64,000 nt of DNA. Source: Bacillus sp. S3. GTDB taxonomy: Bacteria > Bacillota > Bacilli > Bacillales > Cytobacillaceae. Shown here one piece after another: positions 35,379-44,462 of this stretch (position 1 is its first letter; each line of letters begins with the position of its first letter). The position numbers and the translations under genes are program-made. The notes under the pieces were generated by a model that worked only from the letters and a program-made list of their open reading frames with translations, did not search any database and was not told where the DNA came from. Location: contig NZ_CP039727.1 of the NCBI RefSeq assembly GCF_005154805.1, positions 4,585,501 through 4,649,500 of the forward strand. Direction: 5' to 3'.

Positions 35379-36722
35379 TTATTTTAGGGCTGCACGTAAT
35401 TTATCGCTAGCAGCTTCAACGGCTTCTTGCCAATCTTTAACTGTTTTATCCCCAGAAACAATACTGTCAATCGTTGCAAACAATGCATCAGCCATGCTTA
35501 CACCTTCAACGGCTTCTGTAGCAGCAAAGCCGCCCATTCCTGCTTTTGCTCCATTGTCATAAATGCTGTAGAATAATTGGTTATCACCAGTTAACTTGCT
35601 TGCCATCCCTTCAATTGGCTGAACAGCGCCAGCTTCAGCAAAAATATCTGCAGCCTTATCGGAATAAAGGAACGTTAAGAAATCTTTCGCCGCATCTTTA
35701 TTTTTTGCTTGAGCTGGAATCCACATTTGCTCAAAGAAAGTAAAGGCATAACGATCGCCGCCATCTTTGATTGCTGGTAAAGAGGTCATCCCCCATTTAA
35801 AGCCTTCTGCTCTAGGTGCATCTTCCATTTCACCAACTACCCAAGTACCATTCGGCATAAACAATGCTTTATTGTCTAAAATTAATTGTTGGTTCTTTTT
35901 ATAATTTTGATCATTAGCATTAGCAACGGTTGTTGGTGCAGTATATTTCCCTAGCTTTCCAACAATTCCAAAAGCCTGATCTGCCTCCGGAGACTTCCAA
36001 ATGCCATCCTTGTATGTCATTGCATTATTATAGAAGTCAGGTCCGCCAGCTTCTAATAATAAAGAGTACATGAATGCGTCAAAGTATCCAGTGGTTGGAT
36101 AAGTGAATAATGAAATTCCTTCTGATTTTGCTTTTTCCCCAAGTGCCCACATTTCGTCCCACGTTTTTGGCACTTCCCAGCCTTTTTCTTTAAATAGGGC
36201 TTCATTGTAGAATAATCCTGTAGGGCTATAGAACATTGGAGCTAGGTATGTCTTTTTATCGTTGTATGGATTGGTAGCAAGCGTATCTGTAAACCCAGGG
36301 ATTAACTTATCTTTTACGGTTACATCCTCACCATAGACCTTTTTATCTAATACATCAGAGATATCTTCCAATGCTTTATCCTTAATTAATGTTTCAGTCA
36401 GGGCTAGTTTTCGCCCTGTTGCCAATAATACGACGTCAGGATAATCTCCCGCTTTCATTTTTGGGCTGATTTTTTCTTCCAAATTTTTATCAACCGTCAA
36501 TTGAATCTTAACGTCAGGGTTAGCGGTTTCATAAGCATCAGAAATTTTGGTCCACATCTCTTTACCATATGCTGATTCTAACGCCGCTACCTGAAGTGTT
36601 GTCTTACCATCAGCTTTGGAACTGTCCTTTGATTGGCCACTGGTGCTTTCCCCATTCGAACAAGCCATTAAACCGAATGAGAGGACTGCAGTCATTCCAG
36701 CCATTAAAAGCTTCTTTTTCAT
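35379..36722 (-). CDS. extracellular sugar-binding lipoprotein (SBP family 1)
   Basis: 447 aa. Lipoprotein signal MKKKLLMAGMTAVLSFGLMAC with Cys21 as anchor, followed by a Ser/Lys-rich linker. The binding domain has TLQVAALESAYGKEMWTKI and PTGLFYNEALFKEKGWEVPK, typical of sugar-binding proteins. It is the first gene of the importer-GH112 operon, with a promoter and cre-like site upstream. It is probably the high-affinity receptor for galacto-N-biose released by the GH101 enzyme. Confidence 0.92.
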   Translation of the reverse strand: MKKKLLMAGMTAVLSFGLMACSNGESTSGQSKDSSKADGKTTLQVAALESAYGKEMWTKISDAYETANPDVKIQLTVDKNLEEKISPKMKAGDYPDVVLLATGRKLALTETLIKDKALEDISDVLDKKVYGEDVTVKDKLIPGFTDTLATNPYNDKKTYLAPMFYSPTGLFYNEALFKEKGWEVPKTWDEMWALGEKAKSEGISLFTYPTTGYFDAFMYSLLLEAGGPDFYNNAMTYKDGIWKSPEADQAFGIVGKLGKYTAPTTVANANDQNYKKNQQLILDNKALFMPNGTWVVGEMEDAPRAEGFKWGMTSLPAIKDGGDRYAFTFFEQMWIPAQAKNKDAAKDFLTFLYSDKAADIFAEAGAVQPIEGMASKLTGDNQLFYSIYDNGAKAGMGGFAATEAVEGVSMADALFATIDSIVSGDKTVKDWQEAVEAASDKLRAALK

Positions 36723-36773
36723 ATTAACACCCCTGTTTTTATTTTATATTCTTTATTTTTCTAATACAGTTAA

Positions 36774-36802
36774 AGTATACGAGGATAAAAGCGCTCTCAC
36801 AA
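36774..36802 (-). promoter_or_regulatory. sigma-A promoter overlapped by a cre-like (CcpA) site
   Basis: On the minus strand TTGTGA (36802-36797), a 17-bp spacer and TATACT (36779-36774) form a promoter 52 bp upstream of the binding-protein start. TAAAAGCGCTCTCA (+ strand 36786-36799) matches the cre pattern TGNAARCGNWWNCA with two mismatches and covers the spacer and the edge of the -35 box, so CcpA binding would block it. Confidence 0.65.
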
Positions 36803-36907
36803 TAAACATCTTGTTCACTTTTTTATATATCTTGCTTTCTAGTATAAAAATCCACTAAAAATAATATATAATAGATTGAAAGGGCTTTCTATCAAGGAGT
36901 GGTTCAT

Positions 36908-37768
36908 TTGTCTAACGAGATTTACGAAGTACCAAAATCCCAGCGAGATCAACTTCCAGCGAAAATTCTTTATGTGACACAATCGAAATATGACAAGGAT
37001 TGGCACAGTACTACCCATACACACCACTTTACCGAACTGATTTATATCACGAAGGGGAAAGGGGCATTTATCTATGATAAAAAGGAGGTAGCCTTAAAAG
37101 AGTATGATTTAGTCATCATCAATCCAAATGTCGAGCACACGGAAAAATCTGCACCGGGGAATCCGCTAGAGTATATTGCCATTGGAATCCAGGGGTTGGC
37201 TTTTTCATCTCAGAATGAAACCAATTCACTTATTTCGTTTTATAATTTTAAACAAGAACATCGAGCCTACCTTTTTTATCTAGAACAGCTGCTAAGAGAA
37301 GTACAACAGCAGAATGAAGATTATGAACTAATAGTACAAAATCTTTTACAAATTTTATTGCTGACTATGATGAGAAAAAAAACCTTCACCTTAGAAAAAA
37401 CATCCACTCAAAAGATAAACAAAGATATCGCCTTCATAAAAAATTACATCAAGAAGCATTTTCGCGAAGAAATCAATTTGGATATTCTAGCTGAAGCAGG
37501 GCATATAAATAAATATTATTTGGCTCATTCGTTCAAGAAATCAGTTGGTGTTTCTCCTATTGAATATTTGATTCAAACACGGATTAAGGAAAGCAAGATT
37601 CTACTTGAAACAACCAACTATCCAATCTCTGATATTTCAACGATTACCGGCTTTTCTTCCCAATCCTTTTTTTCGCAATCATTCAAAAGGGTGACAAATC
37701 AATCACCATCGCAATATCGAAAATCAAAAGCCAAGAAAAGCCACAAACCGCGAAAAAAAATATTATAA
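36908..37768 (+). CDS. AraC-family regulator of the galacto-N-biose importer operon
   Basis: 286 aa from TTG at 36908, 8 nt after AAGGAG; the GTG at 36899 overlaps that site. An N-terminal cupin sensor (HSTTHTHHFTELIYITKGKG; NPNVEHTEKS) and a C-terminal double HTH (HFREEINLDILAEAGHINKY; YPISDISTITGFSSQSFFSQ) are complete. It is divergent from the binding-protein gene and presumably activates that operon when the sugar is present. Confidence 0.9.
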   Translation: MSNEIYEVPKSQRDQLPAKILYVTQSKYDKDWHSTTHTHHFTELIYITKGKGAFIYDKKEVALKEYDLVIINPNVEHTEKSAPGNPLEYIAIGIQGLAFSSQNETNSLISFYNFKQEHRAYLFYLEQLLREVQQQNEDYELIVQNLLQILLLTMMRKKTFTLEKTSTQKINKDIAFIKNYIKKHFREEINLDILAEAGHINKYYLAHSFKKSVGVSPIEYLIQTRIKESKILLETTNYPISDISTITGFSSQSFFSQSFKRVTNQSPSQYRKSKAKKSHKPRKKIL

Positions 37769-37834
37769 TCTCAATCTTGTTCGCTATAAACTCTACTTGA
37801 CTGACAAACTTGTACTTCATAAATTAATAAAAAA

Positions 37835-37878
37835 AGGCATAGTGGTGGTGGGTCAAATAACCCACCACCACTATGCCT
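37835..37878 (-). terminator. terminator of the GalNAc catabolic operon
   Basis: An 18-19 bp perfect stem (AGGCATAGTGGTGGTGGGT / ACCCACCACCACTATGCCT) with a 6-nt loop and, on the minus strand, a following run of eight T. It is 33 bp beyond the lacD-like stop codon. Confidence 0.92.
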
Positions 37879-37910
37879 GATTGATTCAGTAAGAGAACTG
37901 TTTACCTACA

Positions 37911-38900
37911 TTACTTAGATACCTTGTCATACCATGAGCTGGCTGTTTGTTTCAGAACTTCGTTTAGTTCTTGGATATTTTTTCGGCCTGTGTCTTGGAG
38001 CCAGTTACGACCTGCTTCTTCTCCTTGTTCAGCAAATGGGGCAACACCGTTCTTCCAGGTAGCCCGCCCGCAGAGCACGCCGTTAAAGGTAGACCCAGCT
38101 TCCTTGGCAAATTTCAATGTTTCCTGGAACAATTCGGCACTAACACCGGCGCTCAAGAAGATAAACGGCAGATCGGTTGCCGCGCTTTGCTCTTTAAAGC
38201 AGGCAGCCGCCTCCTCTTTGCTATAGGCTGTTTCTCCCTGTCCAAAGCCTTCAACATAATTCATGTCAACAGGCACTTCCACCTTCAATACGTCCACCTT
38301 GTATTGCGGCTTGGAGAATTCACGCATCGCCTCAATCACCTTGTGTGGCTTTACCTTTGCATATTCTAAGCTTTTCACATCATCATTGGCGGCATCGTAA
38401 GAGACAATTTCAAGGAAAAATGGAATATCCTCAGCTGCACACTCTGAGCCAACCCGCTCCATATATACATGCTTGTAATCATTTATTGCCGCGTCTTCAT
38501 CGGCATCGTAATAAAGGAGGAACTTAACCGCATCTGCGCCTGCATCCTTCAGACGTCGAACCGACCATTCCGATAGTAAATCAGGCAGGCGGCCGACAGC
38601 TGTTGCATCATAGCCTGTTTTTTCATATGCCACCAAAAGCCCTGCTTCCGGATGACGGACCTTCGCAGCAGGCAGACCGTATTCCGGATCCAGTAGAATG
38701 GATGTTGCATATGGAGTCAATTCCGCTGACACCAATTCTTTAAAGCGGATGATCCCCTCATCGCCGACAGGATTGGCACTCCCTGCCGCAATCATTTTCT
38801 TTAAGGAACCGCGCTGATCAATTGCCAGTGCCCCGATAATCCCATTTTCATCAGATAAACGTTTCATTGCTGCTAATTTATTTGTTGTTAATTCTAACAT
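37911..38900 (-). CDS. lacD: tagatose-1,6-bisphosphate aldolase, LacD family
   Basis: 329 aa; ATG at 38900 follows AGAGGTG by 7 nt, and an in-frame TTG at 38906 is less well placed. It is a class I (Schiff-base) aldolase: [38 protein letters not shown] (with the likely Schiff-base region Lys further on in [10 protein letters not shown]) and [13 protein letters not shown]. It splits tagatose-1,6-bisphosphate into dihydroxyacetone phosphate and glyceraldehyde-3-phosphate, the last step of GalNAc breakdown here. It is the last gene of the operon. Confidence 0.93.
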   Translation of the reverse strand: MLELTTNKLAAMKRLSDENGIIGALAIDQRGSLKKMIAAGSANPVGDEGIIRFKELVSAELTPYATSILLDPEYGLPAAKVRHPEAGLLVAYEKTGYDATAVGRLPDLLSEWSVRRLKDAGADAVKFLLYYDADEDAAINDYKHVYMERVGSECAAEDIPFFLEIVSYDAANDDVKSLEYAKVKPHKVIEAMREFSKPQYKVDVLKVEVPVDMNYVEGFGQGETAYSKEEAAACFKEQSAATDLPFIFLSAGVSAELFQETLKFAKEAGSTFNGVLCGRATWKNGVAPFAEQGEEAGRNWLQDTGRKNIQELNEVLKQTASSWYDKVSK

Positions 38901-38912
38901 GGACAATCACCT

Positions 38913-39851
38913 CTATGAATTTATCTTCGTAATTTGAACCATTTCAAATAATCGGCTGAAATTCGCATAATTAATCGACCCTGTGCCTGCTTCCATCGTA
39001 TTAAGCATCCCTGTTGTCATCGCTGTTTTCAGCACATCAGCAACAGGGAGATTCCGTTTCAGGGCAGCCGCCAGCCCGGCAACGGTCGCATCTCCGGAGC
39101 CAACAGGGTTCACGACCTCAATCGCCGGGATCGTGACCCTGTAAAAATCCGCTCTATGCTTCACAAACGCACCTTCACTGCCGAGAGAAACCACAATCCA
39201 TTCAATCCCTTGAAAAAGTTCATCAGACAGTGCCTGCTGCAAGCTGTCAATTCCCGGCTCCACTTCCTGACCCAAAAGCTGGGACAACTCCGTTAGATTC
39301 GGCTTGATGGCAAAAGGCTTTACCCGATGGACTAACACCTGCCGGAGCGCCTCGCCGGATGTATCGACAATCACAGGAATCCCTTGCTCCCGGCCGTTTT
39401 CCACCAACTGTCGATAATAACCAGGCTCCAACCCTTTTGGTAAACTGCCGGAGATCGTAACAATCGAGACGCCTGAAAGCAGTTCCTGATACTTTTTGAC
39501 GAAAGCCGCCCCGTTCTCTTCTGTTAAGGTTGGGCCGGACTCCAAAATTTCCGTCTGCTGGCCATCATGGAGAATCGCGATGCAATTGCGTGACTCTTGG
39601 TTTATTTTTAAAAAATCATTGGCTATCTCCGTTTTCGACAGCTCCTGGATGATATAGTCGCCCAAAGTTCCGCCGAGTACGCCTGTCGCCAGGACGTCCT
39701 CATCCATTTGCCGGATGACACGGGCGACATTTAAACCCTTGCCGCCGGCCGTTTTCCGTACCTGTTCTACCCGATTGACATCATCCAGCTTAAACTCGGC
39801 CAACGGGTAAGAAATATCAACCGATGGATTCATAGTGACCGCTAAAATCAT
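38913..39851 (-). CDS. lacC: tagatose-6-phosphate kinase / 1-phosphofructokinase family (LacC-like)
   Basis: 312 aa PfkB-family kinase. MNPSVDISYPL and GGKGLNVARVI at the N-terminus and NPVGSGDATVAGLAAAL (anion hole and catalytic Asp) near the C-terminus are diagnostic. In this operon it should phosphorylate tagatose-6-phosphate to the 1,6-bisphosphate. It lies 12 bp upstream of lacD and overlaps the deacetylase gene by 4 bp. Fructose-1-phosphate as substrate cannot be excluded by sequence alone. Confidence 0.9.
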   Translation of the reverse strand: MILAVTMNPSVDISYPLAEFKLDDVNRVEQVRKTAGGKGLNVARVIRQMDEDVLATGVLGGTLGDYIIQELSKTEIANDFLKINQESRNCIAILHDGQQTEILESGPTLTEENGAAFVKKYQELLSGVSIVTISGSLPKGLEPGYYRQLVENGREQGIPVIVDTSGEALRQVLVHRVKPFAIKPNLTELSQLLGQEVEPGIDSLQQALSDELFQGIEWIVVSLGSEGAFVKHRADFYRVTIPAIEVVNPVGSGDATVAGLAAALKRNLPVADVLKTAMTTGMLNTMEAGTGSINYANFSRLFEMVQITKINS

Positions 39852-41014
39852 TGCACTCCCTCTTTTCCCGCTTGATACCGGCAGACACCATCAAGATAGG
39901 TGGCGGTTAATTCGAGCTCCGGCGTAAGCACAATAAAATCGGCATCGAGGCCGGCAGCAATCTTGCCGCATTCCCTGTCAAGCTCAATACTTTTTGCCGG
40001 GGCGGTGCTCGCCATATAAATCGCTTCTTCCGGGGCCGCAATCCCCCAGTCGACAACATTTCGGACGGCATCAATTAATTGCAGAATACTGCCTGCCAAG
40101 CTACCATTCTCAAGCCGGGCCGCTCCATTCTTCACTTCAACAGGGAATTCCCCCAGCTGATAGTGCCCTTCCGGCATGCCGCCGGCCATCATACAGTCAG
40201 TCACCATCACTACCTCCTTGCGGCCGCGGGCATTCATGAGAATGTTCGCTGCGGCAGGATGAACATGGTGCCCGTCACAAATAATTTCAGCAAATACGTT
40301 CGTGAGATTCATCGCGGCGCCGGCCATCCCCGGATCGCGGTGGTGCAGCCCGCTCATGCCATTGAACGTATGAACAAAAATCGATGCACCATGTTCCACC
40401 GCCTGCTTTGCTTGGTCATACGTCGCGTCACTGTGGGCCAGCGCCACGGCAACCCCGTCTTTTACGGCATGCTCAATAAAGGCCGAAGCCCCGTTCCGCT
40501 CAGGTGCGAGGGCAATTTTTTTGATAAAATGATTCGATTGCTTCTGCCAGGTTTTGAGTTTTTCAATCGACGGATCACAAAAATAGTTGGTATTTTGGGC
40601 CCCTTTGTGTTTTTCGGTAAAAAAGGGACCTTCTAAAAAGATGCCTTTTATTTTGGCACCCTGTACCTTTGCGTAATTTTCACCAATCATCGCAACCACT
40701 TCATTCAACAGTTCCGTCGAAGCGGTGAGCGTTGTCGGCAAAAACGATGTCACTCCGCAGGAAAGCAGCCCCTCGGAAATCGCCTTCAGCCCAGCCGCAT
40801 CATTATCCATGATATCGTGGTTATGAAAGCCATGAATATGGGTGTCGACTAAACCGGGCGCAATCCAATGCCCGGAATGATCTATGATGTTGGCTTCTTT
40901 ATTCGGGAGCGTCTCATAGAAGCCGGCAAATTTCCCCTCTTTGATTTCGAGAAAACCAGGGCCTGCGACTTGCTCCTCAAGAAAAAATCTATCTGCATAA
41001 ATAAACTGTTTCAT
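39848..41014 (-). CDS. N-acetylgalactosamine-6-phosphate deacetylase (NagA/AgaA family)
   Basis: 388 aa amidohydrolase. APGLVDTHIHGFHNHDIMD gives the HxH motif, FLEGPFF the metal Glu, ALAHSDATYDQ and VHTFNGMSGLHHRDPG the substrate/metal histidines, and VTDCMMAGG the catalytic Asp. The NagA family removes acetate from GlcNAc-6-P or GalNAc-6-P. Linkage with agaS, lacC and lacD points to GalNAc-6-P giving galactosamine-6-P. Confidence 0.92.
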   Translation of the reverse strand: MKQFIYADRFFLEEQVAGPGFLEIKEGKFAGFYETLPNKEANIIDHSGHWIAPGLVDTHIHGFHNHDIMDNDAAGLKAISEGLLSCGVTSFLPTTLTASTELLNEVVAMIGENYAKVQGAKIKGIFLEGPFFTEKHKGAQNTNYFCDPSIEKLKTWQKQSNHFIKKIALAPERNGASAFIEHAVKDGVAVALAHSDATYDQAKQAVEHGASIFVHTFNGMSGLHHRDPGMAGAAMNLTNVFAEIICDGHHVHPAAANILMNARGRKEVVMVTDCMMAGGMPEGHYQLGEFPVEVKNGAARLENGSLAGSILQLIDAVRNVVDWGIAAPEEAIYMASTAPAKSIELDRECGKIAAGLDADFIVLTPELELTATYLDGVCRYQAGKEGVQ

Positions 41015-41053
41015 TCCTGCACCTCTATTTAAGACAAGGAAAAGCCCTGTGAT

Positions 41054-42220
41054 TTACTTGTACTCGTGAATGATAACCCCTTTGACGACACGGTTGACCG
41101 TTCCTGTCGGCGATGGCGTATCCGGTGTATTTCCCACTTTTATTGCCGCAAGCAACGCAATGGTTTGAGCCACCATGACAAACGGCAGTGACAGATAGGC
41201 GTCCGGAATGATGCTGCCGCTGCTTTCGAATGAGAAGGAGCTGCCATCATAATTGATCTCCCCTTCCACTGCGATTGCATAAACCGACTGGGCAATTTGA
41301 TCATCCTTTAATTCATTTAGCATATCGATATCATACTGTCGTGTATAAGGCTGGTTAGACACAAACACAAACACGGCTGCTTTTTCGTTCACAAATGACT
41401 TGGGACCGTGGCGGAAACCGAGTGACGAGTCAAAGGAAGTGGCCATTTTTCCAGCCGTTAATTCGAGAATTTTTAATTGCGCTTCCCGTGCCAAGCCTTC
41501 AAAGCCACCGGAACCAAGATAAATAATCCGGTCAAAATCAGCACTCACCATGTTTTGCATCTCAGACTCCCGGTTCACAACACTTTCGCCCATCCGACGG
41601 ATCGCACTGACAATGTTCATTTTCTCTTCCACGGACAATGAATCAAAAATGAGCAGGGCTGTTAACGCCATACAGGTATAGCTTCCGGTCATGGCAAAGC
41701 CCTGATCATTTGACCTTTCAGGCATTAATAATAACAGATTGCGCTCATCGCCTTTGGCTCGCTGTGCCAGCTTCCCTTCCTTTGAGCAAGTAATCGTAAT
41801 CTGAAACAGGTTAGGAACTAATTGTTCTGCCAGCTCGACGGTTGCCACGCTTTCCGGACTATTGCCGCTTCTCGCAAACGATACAAGCAGGGTGGGAATA
41901 TCGGCTTTTAAAAATTGGTATGGGTTGGAGACGATTGCTGTTGTCGGAACACTCTGCACATCCCACTTATGCTCATCTACTTTTCCTTTTAAATACGGGG
42001 TCACAGTGTCGCCGACATAAGCGGATGTTCCCGCGCCTGTAAAAATGACGCGAACACGGTCATGCTTATCAGTGATATTTTGGAAAAACGCCTCAATTTT
42101 TCCACGCTTTTCAGTATATAATGACAACGTTTCAGCCCATAGTTCAGGCTGCTGCTTGATTTCCGCGGTGGTAATCGCCGCGCCTTTGCTCTGTAATTGT
42201 TCCTGACTCAATGTAAACAT
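41054..42220 (-). CDS. agaS: AgaS, galactosamine-6-phosphate deaminase/isomerase (double SIS domain)
   Basis: 388 aa with two sugar-isomerase domains: VRVIFTGAGTSAYVGD ... LLVSFARSGNSPES (about 55-120) and DRIIYLGSGGFEGLAREAQLK (about 225-245). The full-length similarity is to AgaS rather than GlmS. It should convert galactosamine-6-P to tagatose-6-P and ammonia. ATG start with AGGAGTG upstream. Lies 39 bp from the deacetylase gene. Confidence 0.92.
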   Translation of the reverse strand: MFTLSQEQLQSKGAAITTAEIKQQPELWAETLSLYTEKRGKIEAFFQNITDKHDRVRVIFTGAGTSAYVGDTVTPYLKGKVDEHKWDVQSVPTTAIVSNPYQFLKADIPTLLVSFARSGNSPESVATVELAEQLVPNLFQITITCSKEGKLAQRAKGDERNLLLLMPERSNDQGFAMTGSYTCMALTALLIFDSLSVEEKMNIVSAIRRMGESVVNRESEMQNMVSADFDRIIYLGSGGFEGLAREAQLKILELTAGKMATSFDSSLGFRHGPKSFVNEKAAVFVFVSNQPYTRQYDIDMLNELKDDQIAQSVYAIAVEGEINYDGSSFSFESSGSIIPDAYLSLPFVMVAQTIALLAAIKVGNTPDTPSPTGTVNRVVKGVIIHEYK

Positions 42221-42347
42221 ATATGAAAGACACTCCTTTTGATCGTTTCTGACTCCAATCAGAAGTCTTTTTGCGTGTTTTTGTCGTTTATTTGGTAATC
42301 CGACCGGTTAATTTGCGAATTCCTCTAGTTTTTTTGATCCCCGTTTT

Positions 42348-43250
42348 TCAACCCTCAAACACCCGCAGCCCGGCCCCGACGACGCCGTTATCCTGCTTTA
42401 AGGTGCTAATAGACATATAGTCTAAGAGATGCTGCTGCTCGGCGATTTGATAGTTTTTCAGTTTTTCCTTTACTATTTCCAACAGACCCGGATTATTAGC
42501 GATAACGCTGCCGCCGAACACAAGCTTATGCGGATCCACCAAGCAGGAAATGGCATAAAGGCCTTGTGCCCAGTTGTCCGTCACCTCATCAATAATCGGC
42601 TGATACTCCTCGACTCCAGCGAAGTAGCGGTCGAAAACATCCTTGGTCGATAGATTCGCCACCTGCAATGTTTCAGCAGCCAACTTTTCGATTGCGGGTC
42701 CGGCAGCTGCCTTTTCCAGCCGCTCCAGTTTCTGACCAGCAGCATTCGAAAGGATCGGAAATAACCCGAGCTCCCCTGCAAATCCCGCTCCTCTGAAAAA
42801 CGAACCATTGTGGATAATGGAGCAGGAGATACCGGTACTGATAGTCATATAGACAAACGTTTCCTCGCAATCTCCCCCGGCAGTTTTCCACTCGGCAAAC
42901 GCCGCCGTATACACATCGTTGTCGAGCGTAATACGCTCAAGCCCGAATTGCTCCTGCAAACGTGCTTTGACAGGGAAATCCGCCCATGGAAGATTATTTT
43001 GGAAAACGGCAATCCCATTCTCGCGGTCAACCTTGCCTGGTACACCCACACCTATACCTGCCATGTCGGCGATTGAAAAAGAAGAATCACGAAGAAGCTG
43101 CTCCACCGCTTCTACTACACTGGCAAACATCTTTTCTCGATCTGAAGCATCACTTTTGACTTCCGCACGCTTTAGCAGTTCCCCGCCTTCAGAAATGATG
43201 CCTGCCGCAACTTTGGTCCCGCCAATATCAATGCCAATTGCCTTTTTCAT
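42348..43250 (-). CDS. ROK-family sugar kinase, probable N-acetylgalactosamine kinase
   Basis: 300 aa; ATG at 43250 follows GAGGTGAAG. ATP-binding KKAIGIDIGGTKVAAGI and the catalytic region TLDNDVYTAAFAEW and GAGFAGELG are present. The usual ROK zinc motif CxCGxxGCxE after GELG is missing, replaced by LFPILSNAAGQKLE. GH112 releases unphosphorylated GalNAc inside the cell, so a GalNAc 6-kinase is required before AgaA/AgaS, and this gene fills that gap (analogous to AgaK). It is first in the operon, downstream of a palindromic operator. Confidence 0.85.
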   Translation of the reverse strand: MKKAIGIDIGGTKVAAGIISEGGELLKRAEVKSDASDREKMFASVVEAVEQLLRDSSFSIADMAGIGVGVPGKVDRENGIAVFQNNLPWADFPVKARLQEQFGLERITLDNDVYTAAFAEWKTAGGDCEETFVYMTISTGISCSIIHNGSFFRGAGFAGELGLFPILSNAAGQKLERLEKAAAGPAIEKLAAETLQVANLSTKDVFDRYFAGVEEYQPIIDEVTDNWAQGLYAISCLVDPHKLVFGGSVIANNPGLLEIVKEKLKNYQIAEQQHLLDYMSISTLKQDNGVVGAGLRVFEG

Positions 43251-43371
43251 CTTCTTCACCTCGGAAAAATAAATTAAGAAATAAAGCTTTATAAAGATGG
43301 GTTGATGGTACATGTTAGATAGAAGAAAAACTCAAAGGCTAGTGCCATGAGTTCATTCACTCGATAATTTT

Positions 43372-43406
43372 ATTATAACACTCCAACTTGTTGGGTCAAC
43401 CCAACA
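43372..43406 (-). promoter_or_regulatory. promoter and palindromic operator of the GalNAc operon
   Basis: On the minus strand, TTGACC (43399-43394), 16 bp, TATAAT (43377-43372) is a strong sigma-A promoter. The -35 box lies inside the palindrome TGTTGGGT-CA-ACCCAACA (43389-43406), and CCAACAAGTTGG overlaps it as a second inverted repeat. A repressor, most likely the GntR protein encoded just upstream, would occlude the promoter. Confidence 0.8.
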
Positions 43407-43489
43407 GATAAAAAATATGTAAACACTTCGTTTCTTATTTCCCTACGGTATCCGTAACCTCTTCTATAAACGTTTTCTTGCATGAATAT

Positions 43490-43529
43490 AAAAAAAGACC
43501 CCTGCTTTTTTCTTACAGGGGGGCTTTTT
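43490..43529. terminator. terminator after the GntR gene
   Basis: CCCCTG (43499-43504) pairs with CAGGGG (43516-43521), extended by flanking bases, with TTTTTTT on the minus-strand side and TTTTT on the plus-strand side. It separates the GntR gene from the kinase operon promoter. Confidence 0.8.
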
Positions 43530-43544
43530 GGTAAGTGAATCCTT

Positions 43545-44276
43545 TTAAGTAAGTTCTGTATAAAAACGGCATCTGTCACCGCGAACAATAGAACGGCAAA
43601 ATTCCACGGGAAGTCCATTGGCACCAAAAGCGGTTCGCTCCAATAAGAGAGCAGGTTTTCCTGCAGTAGTTTGCAGATATTTACTCTCCTCCTCCCGGAT
43701 TAAAACCGGCTCGAATACTTCTCTTGCCTTTGTAACAATAATGTTAAACTCCTGTTCGAGCAAATCATAAAGAGATGTTTCTCCCACTCTCTTCAACTGC
43801 TCCATCTCCGGTACCACCATTTTTGGAAAGAAGGAAGATTCAAGGGTAAATGGGTCATCCCCGACACAGCGCAGGCGCTTCATTTCAATGACAGTCTCAT
43901 CGCCTGATAGTTGAAGCTCTGCTTTGATTTCCGGAGACGGCTTAACTTCTCGAATCTCAAGAATGATATCTTTCGGCACTAACCCTTTTTCTTTAAAAAC
44001 TTTACTGAAACTATATAGACTCATTAATGACTGCTGCAGCTTAGGCTTGGCCACAAACGTCCCCTTCCCCTGAATTCGATAAAGCAGACCATCTTGGACA
44101 AGCTCTTCAATTGATTTTTTCGCCGTATTTCGGCTCACATTGTACTCATTCATTAATTGATTTTCAGATGGGATCTGATCTCCAGGCTTCCATTGTCCGC
44201 TTTCGATAGATTTTTTTAATCTATCCTTAAGCTGATGGTACAGAGGTATCACACTATCAGTTTGCAACGGTTTCAT
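43545..44276 (-). CDS. GntR/HutC-family regulator of GalNAc catabolism (AgaR-like)
   Basis: 243 aa; the ATG at 44276 follows AAGGATGG by about 8 nt. N-terminal winged HTH (SVIPLYHQLKDRLKKSIESG; NQLMNEYNVSRNTAKKSIEE) and C-terminal UTRA sensor domain (SLYSFSKVFKEKGL onwards; EFCRSIVRGDRCRFYTEL at the end). UTRA domains of amino-sugar regulators bind sugar phosphates. The palindromic operator over the next promoter is its likely target. Confidence 0.88.
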   Translation of the reverse strand: MKPLQTDSVIPLYHQLKDRLKKSIESGQWKPGDQIPSENQLMNEYNVSRNTAKKSIEELVQDGLLYRIQGKGTFVAKPKLQQSLMSLYSFSKVFKEKGLVPKDIILEIREVKPSPEIKAELQLSGDETVIEMKRLRCVGDDPFTLESSFFPKMVVPEMEQLKRVGETSLYDLLEQEFNIIVTKAREVFEPVLIREEESKYLQTTAGKPALLLERTAFGANGLPVEFCRSIVRGDRCRFYTELT

Positions 44277-44462
44277 ATATTTTCCATCCTTAAGAATCAT
44301 AAATTAATGTAAGTATAACACCATCTGTACCATCAATCCAACAAGTAAATTCGTATTTTACTTTCCACTCCGATGCTCTTATTACAAAGTAAACAAATAA
44401 CAGCAATGATTTGATATATTTAAGGTATACAAAGGCACGAAAGTAGAATGGGGGATGATGAC

